A DNA stretch of 64,000 nucleotides, taken from positions 108,857-172,856 of the forward strand of contig NZ_JOEQ01000023.1 of assembly GCF_000721075.1 (NCBI RefSeq). The letters run 5' to 3'. Under the pieces are notes generated by a model. The model saw only the letters and a list, made by a program, of their open reading frames with translations, ran no database searches and had not been told where the DNA came from. Both the position numbers and the translations under genes were made by a program. Shown here piece after piece: positions 53,091-61,077 of this stretch. The DNA comes from Streptosporangium amethystogenes. Lineage in GTDB: Bacteria; Actinomycetota; Actinomycetes; Streptosporangiales; Streptosporangiaceae. Each line of letters opens with the position of its first letter. Positions within the stretch are counted from its first letter, which is position 1.

Positions 53091-54404
53091 ATGCAGAGAA
53101 ACCGGCTCGCAGTGGCGGCGGCCGCGGCTCTCGCCGCCACCCTGGCCGCCGGATGTTCCGGCGCCGCCCAGGAGCCGGCCGCCCCGGCCGCGCAGAGCTC
53201 GGCCCCCGCGGGGCCGGTCAAGCTCACCTACTGGACATGGGTTCCCAACATGGACAAGATCGCGGCGGCCTGGAACAGCGCCAACCCCGACATCCAGGTC
53301 ACGGTCAGCAAGCAGGCCGGCGGTGACGACGCGGCCGCCAAGTTCCTGACCGCCGCCAAGGCGGGCAACCCCCCCGACCTGGTCCAGGCCGAGTACCAGA
53401 TGCTGCCCTCCTTCGTCGCCGCCGACGCGGTGGCCGACCTCTCCGGTGACGTGGCGCAGGCGAAGGGCGAGTTCGGCGAGGGCATCTGGGGGCTGGTCAC
53501 GCTCGGCACCGACGCCGTCTACGCGCTCCCCCAGGACAGCGGCCCGATGATGCTCTACTACCGCCAGGACCTGTTCGACAAGTACGGCATCGAGGTCCCC
53601 AAGACCTGGGACGAGTACGCCGAGGCCGCCCGTACCGTACACAAGAAGGACCCCAAGGTCTTCCTGGGCACCTTCTCCAGCAAGGACCCCGGCGCCTTCG
53701 TCGGCCTCGCCCAGCAGGCCGGCGCCCAGTGGTGGTCGATCAGCGGCGAGTCCTGGAAGGTCGCGGTCAACGACGACGCCACCAGAAAGGTCGCCGACTA
53801 CTGGGGCGGCCTCGTCAAAGAGGGCGCCATCGACGACCAGCCGTACTTCACCCCCGAGTGGAACAAGGCGCTCAACGACGGCAAGCTGCTGACCTGGCCC
53901 TCGGCCGTCTGGGCGCCGGGCGTGCTGTCCAGCAACGCCCCCAAGGCCAAGGGCAGGTGGGCGATCGCCCCGCTGCCGCAGTGGGGCACCGGCGAGAACG
54001 CCAGTGGCTTCTGGGGCGGCTCCTCCACCGCGGTCGCCGCCAAGTCCCCCAACCGGGCGGCCGCCGCGAAGTTCGCGACCTGGCTCAACACCGACCCCGA
54101 GGCGCTCGGCCTGCTCGTCAAGGAGGGGGCGGTCTACCCGGCCGCCGCCAAGGGCGGCACCATGCTCGGTGAGGCCCCCGACTACTTCTCCAACCAGCCG
54201 GACTTCTGGCAGCGGGCCGCCGCGATCTCCGCCACCGCGCGTGGCTTCACCTTCGGGCCGAACGTCAACGTGACGTACAACGCCTTCAAGGACGCCTTCG
54301 ACAAGGCCGTACAGGACAGGTCCGCGTTCTCCGAGGCCGTCGGCAAGATGCAGGAGGCGACGGTCGCCGACATGCAGAAGTCCGGATTCCAGCTCGCCCA
54401 ATGA
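53091..54404 (+). CDS. Sugar ABC transporter substrate-binding lipoprotein
   Basis: A 437-residue family 1 extracellular solute-binding protein. The lipobox is LAAGCSG (Cys at about 22). The mature part has LTYWTWVPNMDKIAAAWNSANPDIQV, PDLVQAEYQMLPSF, LYYRQDLFDKYGIEVPKTWDEY and AAAKFATWLNTDPEA, standard for the MalE-like group. It is the first gene of a three-gene importer operon. By analogy with GanS of Bacillus it should bind galactan oligosaccharides, supported by the GH53 and GH42 neighbours. Confidence 0.9.
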   Translation: MQRNRLAVAAAAALAATLAAGCSGAAQEPAAPAAQSSAPAGPVKLTYWTWVPNMDKIAAAWNSANPDIQVTVSKQAGGDDAAAKFLTAAKAGNPPDLVQAEYQMLPSFVAADAVADLSGDVAQAKGEFGEGIWGLVTLGTDAVYALPQDSGPMMLYYRQDLFDKYGIEVPKTWDEYAEAARTVHKKDPKVFLGTFSSKDPGAFVGLAQQAGAQWWSISGESWKVAVNDDATRKVADYWGGLVKEGAIDDQPYFTPEWNKALNDGKLLTWPSAVWAPGVLSSNAPKAKGRWAIAPLPQWGTGENASGFWGGSSTAVAAKSPNRAAAAKFATWLNTDPEALGLLVKEGAVYPAAAKGGTMLGEAPDYFSNQPDFWQRAAAISATARGFTFGPNVNVTYNAFKDAFDKAVQDRSAFSEAVGKMQEATVADMQKSGFQLAQ

Positions 54405-55309
54405 CCCCGATGACAAAGCGGCCCGGCGGCGCCCGCACCGCGAGCGCCGTCCCCTACCTCTTCCTCGCACCGGCCATGGCGCTGTTCACGCTCTTCATGG
54501 CCGTCCCCATCGGCTACACGGCCTACCTCAGCCTGCGGCGCACCAAGGTCTCCGGGCTGGGCCTGGGCAAGGGCTCGCGCCGCGAGGTCTTCGCCGGCCT
54601 CGACAACTACACCGCGACGCTCGCCGACGGCGAGCTGTGGGCCGGCTGGCTGCGCGTCCTCGGCTACGGCCTGCTGGTGCTCGTCGTCATGCTCGGGCTC
54701 GCCCTGCTCTTCGCGCTGCTGCTGGACTCGGCGCACGTGCGGCTCGCCCGCTTCTCCAGGATCGCCGTCTTCCTGCCGTACGCGGTGCCCGGCGTGGCCG
54801 CCACCCTGCTGTGGGGCTTCCTCTACCTGCCGAGTCTCAGCCCGATCCGCCAGGTGCTCGACGTCGACCTGCTCGGCTCGGGCACCGTGGTCCTCTCCAT
54901 GGCGAACATCGCGGTCTGGGGCGGCGTCGGCTTCAACATGCTGGTGCTCTACACCGCCCTGCGCGCCGTCCCCAGGTCCTACTACGAGGCCGCCAGGATC
55001 GACGGGGCGAGCGAGATCCAGACGGCGCTGCGGATCAAGATCCCGATCCTGCTGCCCGCGATCATCCTGACCACCGTGTTCTCCATCATCGCCACGATCC
55101 AGGTGTTCACCGAGCCGACCACGCTGCGGCCGCTGACCAACACGATCAGCTCGACCTGGAGCCCGCTCATGAAGGTCTACCGCGACGCCTTCGTCACCGG
55201 CGACCTCTACTCGGCCGCCGCCACCTCGATCGTCATCGCGGCGATCTCCCTCGTCCTGTCCTTTGGTTTCCTGCGCGTCGTCCGTGACCGCGCCTTCGGG
55301 GAGGGCTGA
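54401..55309 (+). CDS. Sugar ABC transporter permease (MalF-like)
   Basis: A 302-residue permease with six helices, an N-terminal ASAVPYLFLAPAMALFTLFMAVPIGYTAYLSL and the EAA loop SYYEAARIDGASEIQTALRIKIPILLPAI. It overlaps the binding-protein gene by four bases (ATGA) and the next permease by one base. A separate shared ATPase (MsiK type) would energise it; none is encoded here. Confidence 0.9.
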   Translation: MTPMTKRPGGARTASAVPYLFLAPAMALFTLFMAVPIGYTAYLSLRRTKVSGLGLGKGSRREVFAGLDNYTATLADGELWAGWLRVLGYGLLVLVVMLGLALLFALLLDSAHVRLARFSRIAVFLPYAVPGVAATLLWGFLYLPSLSPIRQVLDVDLLGSGTVVLSMANIAVWGGVGFNMLVLYTALRAVPRSYYEAARIDGASEIQTALRIKIPILLPAIILTTVFSIIATIQVFTEPTTLRPLTNTISSTWSPLMKVYRDAFVTGDLYSAAATSIVIAAISLVLSFGFLRVVRDRAFGEG

Positions 55310-56190
55310 TGGCCACCACGACCCTCACCGCGAAGGGACACCTGAGGGTGGCCGCGCGACGCCGCCCGTACGGGATCGCACCGACCGCGATCCTGCTGCT
55401 GGGCGCGCTCTACTGCCTGCTGCCGGTCAGCTGGGTGCTGGTGGCCGCCACCAAGTCGAAGGCGGAGCTCTTCTCCACCTCGACCTTCGCCCCCGGCACC
55501 GGGCTGCTCACCAACCTCGCCGACCTGGCCGCCTACCGCGACGGCGTGTTCTGGCTGTGGATGCTCAACACACTGCTGTACGCCGGCGGCGGCGCCCTGC
55601 TCTCCACCGCCGTCTCCGCGGTCTCCGGCTACACGCTGGCCAAGTACCGCTTCCGGGGCCGGAACCTGATCTTCAACCTGCTGATCGGCGGCATCCTGGT
55701 GCCCGCTGTGGTACTGGCCATCCCGCAGTACCTGCTCTTCTCCCGGATCGGGCTCGCCGACACCTACTGGTCGGTCCTGCTCCCGCAGATCCTGCACCCG
55801 TACAGCATCTATCTGGCGCGCATCTACGCCACCGCCGCCGTCCCCGACGCCCTGCTGGAGGCCGGGCGCATCGACGGCGCCGGGCACTGGCTGCTGCTGC
55901 GCCGGGTGGCGCTGCCCCTCATGATCCCGGGCATGGTGACCATCTTCCTGTTCCAGTTCGTCGCGATCTGGAACAACTTCCTGCTGCCGTTCATCATGCT
56001 GGGCGACGACCAGATGTTCCCGCTGACGGTCGGGCTCTACACGCTGCTCGCGGCCGGCGCCAACCAGCCGTCGCTCTACAACCTGATCCTCACCGGCACG
56101 CTACTGTCGATCATCCCGCTGATCGCGCTCTTCCTCACCATGCAGCGTTACTGGCGGACCGATCTGGCAGGTGGGGGCCTGAAAAGCTAG
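55309..56190 (+). CDS. Sugar ABC transporter permease (MalG-like)
   Basis: A 293-residue permease with six helices and the EAA loop ALLEAGRIDGAGHWLLLRRVALPLMIPGMVTIFLF. It starts within the stop of the previous gene (TGATG). It completes the membrane channel of the importer. The absence of an ATPase gene in the operon is normal for actinobacterial oligosaccharide importers. Confidence 0.9.
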   Translation: MATTTLTAKGHLRVAARRRPYGIAPTAILLLGALYCLLPVSWVLVAATKSKAELFSTSTFAPGTGLLTNLADLAAYRDGVFWLWMLNTLLYAGGGALLSTAVSAVSGYTLAKYRFRGRNLIFNLLIGGILVPAVVLAIPQYLLFSRIGLADTYWSVLLPQILHPYSIYLARIYATAAVPDALLEAGRIDGAGHWLLLRRVALPLMIPGMVTIFLFQFVAIWNNFLLPFIMLGDDQMFPLTVGLYTLLAAGANQPSLYNLILTGTLLSIIPLIALFLTMQRYWRTDLAGGGLKS

Positions 56191-56237
56191 TGGCCGGGTC
56201 CGACCGGGCCTCGCCCGGTCGAGGGGAAAATGGGAGC

Positions 56238-57239
56238 ATGGCGAAGCGTCCGACCATTCATGACGTCGCGGCGGTGGCGGGGGTCTCCCGGGGAACGGTC
56301 TCCCGGGTGCTCAACGACGACCGGTACGTCAGCCCCGCGGCGTACGCCGCGGTCAAGCGTGCCATCGCCGAGACCGGCTACGTGCTCAACCGGGCCGCCC
56401 GCAGCCTGGTCACCCAGCGGACCGGTTCGGTGGTGATGGTCCTGTCGGAGCCGCAGGAGCGGCTGTTCGAGGACCCCAACTACAGCGTGCTGCTGCGCAC
56501 CGCCACCCGACGGCTCGCCGAACGGGACATATCGCTGGTGATGATGATCGCCGGAAACGACGGCGACCGCGACCGGGTGGTCCGCTACCTGCGGGGCGGC
56601 CACGCCGACGGGGTCTTCCTGGTCTCCACCCACGCGGGCGACAGGCTGGTGGACGCGCTGGTGGACATCCCGGTGGCCGCCGTCGCCCAGGGGGCGGTCA
56701 TCGGCAGGGAGAACGTGATCCCCTACGCCGCGGCGGACGACCGCGAGGGTGCCCGGCAGATGACGCGCTACCTGGTCGAGCGGGGCCGCAGGCGGATCGC
56801 CACCATCACCGGCCCGCTCGACACCCCCGGCGGCGCGCTGCGGCTGGAGGGCTTCGCCGACATCCTCGGCAGGAAGGCGAGCAGGAAGCTCATCGAGCAC
56901 GGCGACTACACCCAATTGGGCGGGGAGAGCGCGATGGCCCGGCTGCTGGAACGTGCCCCCGACCTCGACGCGGTGTTCGTCGCCTCCGACCTGATGGCCG
57001 CGGGCGCGCTCGCCGCGCTGCGCGCCGCCGGACGGCGGGTGCCCGAGGACGTCGCGGTGGGCGGCTTCGACGACTCGGCGGTGGCGCTCAGCACCCATCC
57101 GCCGCTCACCACCATCCGCCAGCCCCTGGAGCGGGTCGCCGAGGAGACGGTCCGCCTGCTGCTCGCCCTGATCGACGGCGCCGAGCGGGTGGAGCCGGTG
57201 ATACTGCCCACCGACCTCATCGTGCGCGAGTCGACCTGA
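56238..57239 (+). CDS. LacI family regulator of the galactan locus
   Basis: A 333-residue regulator with helix-turn-helix and hinge PTIHDVAAVAGVSRGTVSRVLNDDRYVSPAAYAAVKRAI and RAARSLVTQRTGSV, then a sugar-sensing domain (LDAVFVASDLMAAGALAALRAAGRRVPEDVAVGGFDDSAVALSTHPPLTTIRQP). The ATG at 56238 (MAKRPT) fits the family; the frame runs far upstream but through the permease gene. It lies 47 bases after the permease and is likely co-transcribed. It should bind the palindromes at 52852 and 52971 and be released by galactose or galactobiose. Confidence 0.93.
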   Translation: MAKRPTIHDVAAVAGVSRGTVSRVLNDDRYVSPAAYAAVKRAIAETGYVLNRAARSLVTQRTGSVVMVLSEPQERLFEDPNYSVLLRTATRRLAERDISLVMMIAGNDGDRDRVVRYLRGGHADGVFLVSTHAGDRLVDALVDIPVAAVAQGAVIGRENVIPYAAADDREGARQMTRYLVERGRRRIATITGPLDTPGGALRLEGFADILGRKASRKLIEHGDYTQLGGESAMARLLERAPDLDAVFVASDLMAAGALAALRAAGRRVPEDVAVGGFDDSAVALSTHPPLTTIRQPLERVAEETVRLLLALIDGAERVEPVILPTDLIVREST

Positions 57240-57241
57240 GC

Positions 57242-57282
57242 CGGTGAGCCCCCGTCCGCGCGTCGCGGCCGGGGGCTCACCG
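57242..57282. terminator. Bidirectional terminator
   Basis: Thirteen perfect base pairs (57242-57254 with 57270-57282) between the LacI stop and the stop of the convergent DUF2637-like gene. Confidence 0.7.
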
Positions 57283-57295
57283 TTCGGTACGGGGG

Positions 57296-58525
57296 TCAGC
57301 GGGCGGACGAGCCGTTCACGGTCAGGACCTGCTCGGTCTCGATGGCGGGGAAGGTGCCGGTGTCGATGATCCCGTGCTCGTGGAAGGCCGCCTCCAGCAG
57401 CGCGTGAGCCTTGGGCTCCAGTTTCCACAGCGCCCGGTACTCCCGGGCGGTGGCCAGGGAGACGCCGGTCTCGTGGGCGATGTCCGTCGCCCGGGGCACG
57501 AACCTCCGCTCGATCTGCTTGTCCCAGTACTCCCGCGCGGCCCGCATCAGGGCCGCGCGCTGCGCCGTGTCGACGACCGGCGGCGGGCCGTCCAGCACCT
57601 GGACCTCGTCGTCATCGTCGTCGATGACCGACCGCCCCGCGGCCACCGCGGGGCGCATCGGCTCGGGCTCCCACGGCACCGGCGGGGTGAGGTCGATCAG
57701 GGCGGAGGTGTTGTAGAGGGCGCCGATCTGGGAGAGCAGGGCCTCCTGGCGTACCGAGTCGACGGCCAGGCCGGTGTGCTCCACCGCCCGGTCCATGGCA
57801 CGGTCCAGCTTGGCGAGGGCCACGCGCATCTTCCGGTTGGACGCCCCGGACTCGCGGAGCGCGCGGGCGCGCTTGGCCGCCAGCGCGACCCGGGTCAGCC
57901 TGCGGTGGGCGTCGACCTCACTCGCGGTACGGTCGCTGACCTCGGCCAGCCCGATGCGGACCAGCGCCCGCTCGGGGGTGAGCCGCCAGTTGATGCGCGA
58001 GCGCCCGCTGATCCGGTGGCGTTCGATCGCCATGCCGCGCTCCCAGAGCCACGCCGCCACCAGGGGCGCGGCGAGCCGGAAGATGGCCTCGGCCATGCTG
58101 CGGGCGTCCATGCTGGACAGCACCGCGGTCAGGCCGGTGAGCGCCCACACCGCGATGCCGTCGATGCCGGCCGAGAAGTTCTCCCGCATGTTGCGGCGGG
58201 CCCGGACCGCGCTGGTGATGACGGCGACCTCAATGAAGGCGAAGAGCAGCAGCCGCAGCGGGCCGTCGAAGCCGAGCACGTCACCGGAGAAGCGCCACAT
58301 GCCCTGGGCGGAGACACCCGTCGCGATGCTGGCGGCGACGACGGTGAGGATGTCCTCCACCGGACGGGGCGCGACATGGGAGTGGAAGAAGCGGACCGCC
58401 ATCCGCTGGACGGCGCGGAGCACGAAGTAGGCCGCGACCAGGAGGACGAGAGCGAACACGCCGATGATGATCGTTAACACCGGCTGGTCGGATGCGAAGG
58501 TGGTGATTTGATCGATGGGGGGCAT
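57296..58525 (-). CDS. DUF2637-like membrane protein with C-terminal helical domain
   Basis: A 409-residue protein. A first helix at about 17-37 (VLTIIIGVFALVLLVAAYFVL) is followed by helices at about 58-75, 88-107, 122-140 and 148-165, resembling the four-helix DUF2637 core of actinobacterial SpdB-like proteins. The rest is cytoplasmic: a helical, basic segment (185-270), an acidic linker with DDDDDE, and a terminal region with DIAHETGVSLATAREYRALW, which looks like a helix-turn-helix. Such proteins occur on plasmids and integrative elements and in chromosomes, with no proven function. It is divergent from the hairpin region. Confidence 0.65.
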   Translation of the reverse strand: MPPIDQITTFASDQPVLTIIIGVFALVLLVAAYFVLRAVQRMAVRFFHSHVAPRPVEDILTVVAASIATGVSAQGMWRFSGDVLGFDGPLRLLLFAFIEVAVITSAVRARRNMRENFSAGIDGIAVWALTGLTAVLSSMDARSMAEAIFRLAAPLVAAWLWERGMAIERHRISGRSRINWRLTPERALVRIGLAEVSDRTASEVDAHRRLTRVALAAKRARALRESGASNRKMRVALAKLDRAMDRAVEHTGLAVDSVRQEALLSQIGALYNTSALIDLTPPVPWEPEPMRPAVAAGRSVIDDDDDEVQVLDGPPPVVDTAQRAALMRAAREYWDKQIERRFVPRATDIAHETGVSLATAREYRALWKLEPKAHALLEAAFHEHGIIDTGTFPAIETEQVLTVNGSSAR

Positions 58526-58862
58526 CAGTCACTGTCCGTCAGTCTCGATGTCCGACAGGATATCTACGCGATCATTCCAGAATGTCGGCGTCCTGTTCGC
58601 CAAACGGGCGCTCACCCGAGTGACAGAAGAGAACACAGTTGTGGTGGAGACGGGTAAGGACCTCCGGCCGGCCCCCGCGTCACCCCCTGCCACACCGGCC
58701 CGTCACAGGCCCGTTCGCCATTGTGACCAGCACTGTCAGTGGTTACCAAGTCAACTTTCAGATGATCGCAAGAGCCGGTGGCTAGCGTCTTCGCCGTAAG
58801 GGAAGACACCGGGCGCCGCACTCGACGAGGAACACCGCGCCCGATCCGCGGAGGGGCCGGGC
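58526..58862. other. Intergenic region upstream of hairpin array
   Basis: No gene. TAGCGT at 58783-58788 is a candidate rightward -10 element. GTCTTC (58787-58792) pairs with GAAGAC (58802-58807). GGCCCGT occurs twice in tandem near 58696-58714. Confidence 0.35.
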
Positions 58863-58934
58863 ATGTCCAGGATCGATATCGACGAACTCCCGTTCGAGGG
58901 TGCCGAACCGGGCGAGGTCGTCGGCGGCCGGTGA
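58863..58934 (+). CDS. Small ORF, 23-residue peptide
   Basis: ATG at 58863 preceded by GGAGGGG about nine bases upstream, a better ribosome site than most here. The product is MSRIDIDELPFEGAEPGEVV then GGR, acidic with a central ELPFEGAEPGE. The stop overlaps a GTG (GTGA) that opens a further 114-codon frame of doubtful reality. Fragments of the same coding motif recur downstream in disrupted frames (QGAEPAGG, SEGAEPAGAG). It could be a leader peptide or a precursor peptide for the maturation-type protein at 59333; neither is proven. Confidence 0.4.
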   Translation: MSRIDIDELPFEGAEPGEVVGGR

Positions 58935-59158
58935 CCCTGTCCTGGCGCGACGGCCAGGGCCAGGTCGGCGAGTGGTGGGTCGGCCGACAACAAGCTCGCC
59001 GCCCCGGATGGGAACATACCCCGTCCAGGGCGGCGCTCCACCTGCCGAGGATGCCGGAAGGTAGGTCAGGCGTCCGGGAGAGAGACCTCTCCCAGGGTGC
59101 CGAACCCGCCGGAGGTACCTCGGCCGACAAGCGCCTTCCTTTCGGAAGGTGCCGAACC
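58883..59158. repeat. Three hairpin-plus-GGTGCCGAACC units
   Basis: The 11-base motif GGTGCCGAACC occurs at 58899, 59096 and 59148. Each is immediately preceded by a perfect hairpin with a 4-base loop: CGAAC-TCCC-GTTCG (58883-58896), GGGAGAG-AGAC-CTCTCCC (59076-59093) and CCTTCC-TTTC-GGAAGG (59134-59149). The stems differ in sequence but keep pairing. TCGGCCGACAA also occurs twice (58980 and 59120). On the minus strand two of the loops read GGGA and GAAA, GNRA types. No known RNA family was recognised. Confidence 0.6.
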
Positions 59159-59215
59159 GGCCGGGGCCGGGAGGGGGGAAGGCGCGGCACACGCCCCCCT
59201 CCCGGCCCCGGCCGG
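59157..59215. terminator. Very strong hairpin (22 perfect base pairs)
   Basis: Arms 59157-59178 and 59194-59215 are perfect complements, almost entirely G and C, around a 15-base loop. It directly follows the third motif unit. It probably ends the transcript of the hairpin array, whichever strand that is on. Confidence 0.65.
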
Positions 59216-59233
59216 TCGGGCATTGATCGCCTG

Positions 59234-59268
59234 GGCGCGGCGGAGCGGGATTCCCGTTCCGCCGCGCC
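59234..59268. terminator. Second strong hairpin
   Basis: Sixteen base pairs with one G-T wobble (59234-59249 with 59253-59268) and a 3-base loop. It lies 65 bases before the next gene's ATG and 19 bases after the previous hairpin. Confidence 0.55.
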
Positions 59269-59332
59269 TTCATGACGAGACGAGCTTGATTTCCCAGAGC
59301 CAAGGCTCGGGTCTCCACACTGGAGGTATTCG

Positions 59333-60208
59333 ATGAGTGACCTCGGAACGACGCTCGCCTCCGGGATGCGGCTGCTGCGCGGCCTACCTCGCCTCCGCGC
59401 AGAGGTGCCGCAGGCCCGGCGGTCGGCCGCCGCGTGGGCGGCCGACCACCCCGAGCTGAAGGCGGAGCTCGTCGTCGACGAGCGTCCCGGCACCTCGGTG
59501 GTCGACTTCCACCTGCTGCTCCAGGATCCGGAAGGCGGGACGGTCGCGCTCACCACGCAGGCCGACGACGGCGTTCCCCAGCTGATCGGCCATTCCACGC
59601 ATCGGGCGGCGGGCCGGCTGGTCAGCGTGGACGAGATACACCTGTCGGCCGCCCAGGCGCTCACCATGATCCGCTCGCTGTCACACCGCGACGCGACTCC
59701 GCACGACGAGATCGTCGACCAGTGCCTGATCCTGAACGAGATCCGGCACGACGACACGCCGGTCGGCGACGAGGAACTGCAGGCCGCGGCGGACGAGTTC
59801 CGCCGCCGCAGGGAGGCCGAGCTCGGCCCGGCCTACCTGGCCGCGCACCCCAGGAAGTTCGACCGGGTACGCGCACTCTGGAGCATCGGATCCGAGCAGC
59901 GCCTCGCGGACATGGCCGGCGATCCGATGGAGCTCCTCGGCGCGGCCTTCAGCGGTCCCAACGACGAGATCGAGACGACGATCGCCGAGCGCCTCGCCTT
60001 CGAGCTGCCCGAGCCGCTGCGTGACGCCGAGCCGGGAGACGTCGTCGGGCCGGTGGCCCATGCCGGCACCTTCCTCACCGGGGTCGTCCTGGGGCGCGCG
60101 GACGCGTCGGCGGACGAGCGGACCCTGGCCGCGGCCGGGCGGGTGGCGTTCACCGAATGGCTGGCCGAGCGCCGCGCCACGGCCTCGATCGAGTGGCACC
60201 GGTCGTGA
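59333..60208 (+). CDS. Parvulin/SurA-like protein, putative peptide-maturation type
   Basis: A 291-residue soluble protein without a signal peptide. The N-terminal half (20-135) has SVVDFHLLLQDPEGGTVALTTQADDG and LSAAQALTMIRSL. The C-terminal half resembles a PpiC/parvulin domain and its helical lead-in: EELQAAADEFRRRREA, then DAEPGDVVGPVAHAGTFLTGVVLGR, and the terminal AFTEWLAERRATASIEWHRS. From memory, it resembles actinobacterial proteins annotated as putative peptide maturation system proteins related to PpiC, encoded near short peptides. CTGGAGG precedes the ATG. The 23-residue ORF and hairpin array lie just upstream. Its function is not established. Confidence 0.65.
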   Translation: MSDLGTTLASGMRLLRGLPRLRAEVPQARRSAAAWAADHPELKAELVVDERPGTSVVDFHLLLQDPEGGTVALTTQADDGVPQLIGHSTHRAAGRLVSVDEIHLSAAQALTMIRSLSHRDATPHDEIVDQCLILNEIRHDDTPVGDEELQAAADEFRRRREAELGPAYLAAHPRKFDRVRALWSIGSEQRLADMAGDPMELLGAAFSGPNDEIETTIAERLAFELPEPLRDAEPGDVVGPVAHAGTFLTGVVLGRADASADERTLAAAGRVAFTEWLAERRATASIEWHRS

Positions 60209-60377
60209 CCGACGGGTTTCCCACGGCCGTCGGCGACGCACGGAACCAGGCCTCCCGCGAGGAGACGCTCCACCAGGTCGCGTCCCGGCGGGAGACCGGG
60301 CCGCTCAGATGCCGGTGACGCCTGGCGTCGGCGGTTCGATCAGGGAGGGCGTCGCGCTCGACGCCCCCGGCACAAGG

Positions 60378-60890
60378 TCAGGCCACCTGTGCCGCCGGCG
60401 ATTCCAGCGTGATGACGGCGGGCACCTCGGCGCACAGGCGGCGACTGAGTGATTCGGGCGTGGAGACGACCGTGACGTGCACACCGCACTCGGCCAGCCA
60501 GGCTGCCAGGTCCGCGAAGTAACCGTCGCCCGAGCCGATCACGACCCGGTCGAACCGCTGGTCCATCCGGTCGCCCCGGGCGGCCTCGGCCAGGGCCTGG
60601 TCGGCGCCGTCGGGGCCGGAACGGGCCAGCAACTGCACACCGTGAAAGGCGATCCCGACCGCGACGAGCGCGCCGTGGTTGACCGCGACGACGAACTGGT
60701 CCATCGGGCCGATCGGGACGATCCGCCGGTAGAGGGTCATGACCTCGGCGACCGCGGGGGTGGTGGGGCGGCTGGCCCCCGTCAGGTTCTCGATGTCCAG
60801 CAGGTGCACGGCCCGCCCGGAGCGGAGGCGCCGCCTGCCGCGTGACGCGCGGGCCTGGAACCGGTCGATGCGCGTGGTGGGGGTGATCAC
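60378..60890 (-). CDS. NYN domain protein (PIN-like nuclease fold)
   Basis: A 170-residue protein with an NYN/PIN-like fold. The conserved acidic residues are in VHLLDIENLTG (first strand), SGPDGADQALAEAA (middle) and VVIGSGDGYFADLAAWLAECGVHVTVVS (third acidic cluster). Such proteins are predicted RNA nucleases. The GTG at 60890 with GGAAGG upstream is preferred to a TTG 13 codons earlier. The N-terminus is basic (RFQARASRGRRRLRSGR), suggesting nucleic acid contact. It is divergent from the DNA methylase gene. Confidence 0.8.
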   Translation of the reverse strand: MITPTTRIDRFQARASRGRRRLRSGRAVHLLDIENLTGASRPTTPAVAEVMTLYRRIVPIGPMDQFVVAVNHGALVAVGIAFHGVQLLARSGPDGADQALAEAARGDRMDQRFDRVVIGSGDGYFADLAAWLAECGVHVTVVSTPESLSRRLCAEVPAVITLESPAAQVA

Positions 60891-61077
60891 GTGGCATCGG
60901 TTCCTTCCATGAAGATGTTTAGTATCCAATGAAATTCAGTAAAACACGTGTTGATGGAATCGACCAATAACTTTGAGGACGCTGTATGGAGGTGACAAAC
61001 TCAGGTACGTTCCCATCGACACGGACACCGCGCCCGAAGAATCGGCGAACGGGACGATCGGGCACGGTGAGACCGAT

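Noticed and set aside
58883..59158. CRISPR-like array
   Set aside because: Repeats are only 11 bases, spacing is irregular (197 and 52 bases) and no cas genes are present.
58931..59275. 114-codon GTG frame overlapping the 23-residue ORF
   Set aside because: Although coupled by GTGA, the product is Arg/Gly/Pro-rich and crosses the terminator-like hairpin, so it is unlikely to be a real protein.
59097..59336. 79-codon frame upstream of the parvulin-like gene
   Set aside because: It runs through two strong hairpins, has no ribosome site and ends inside the next gene's start; only the EGAEP fragment is of interest.
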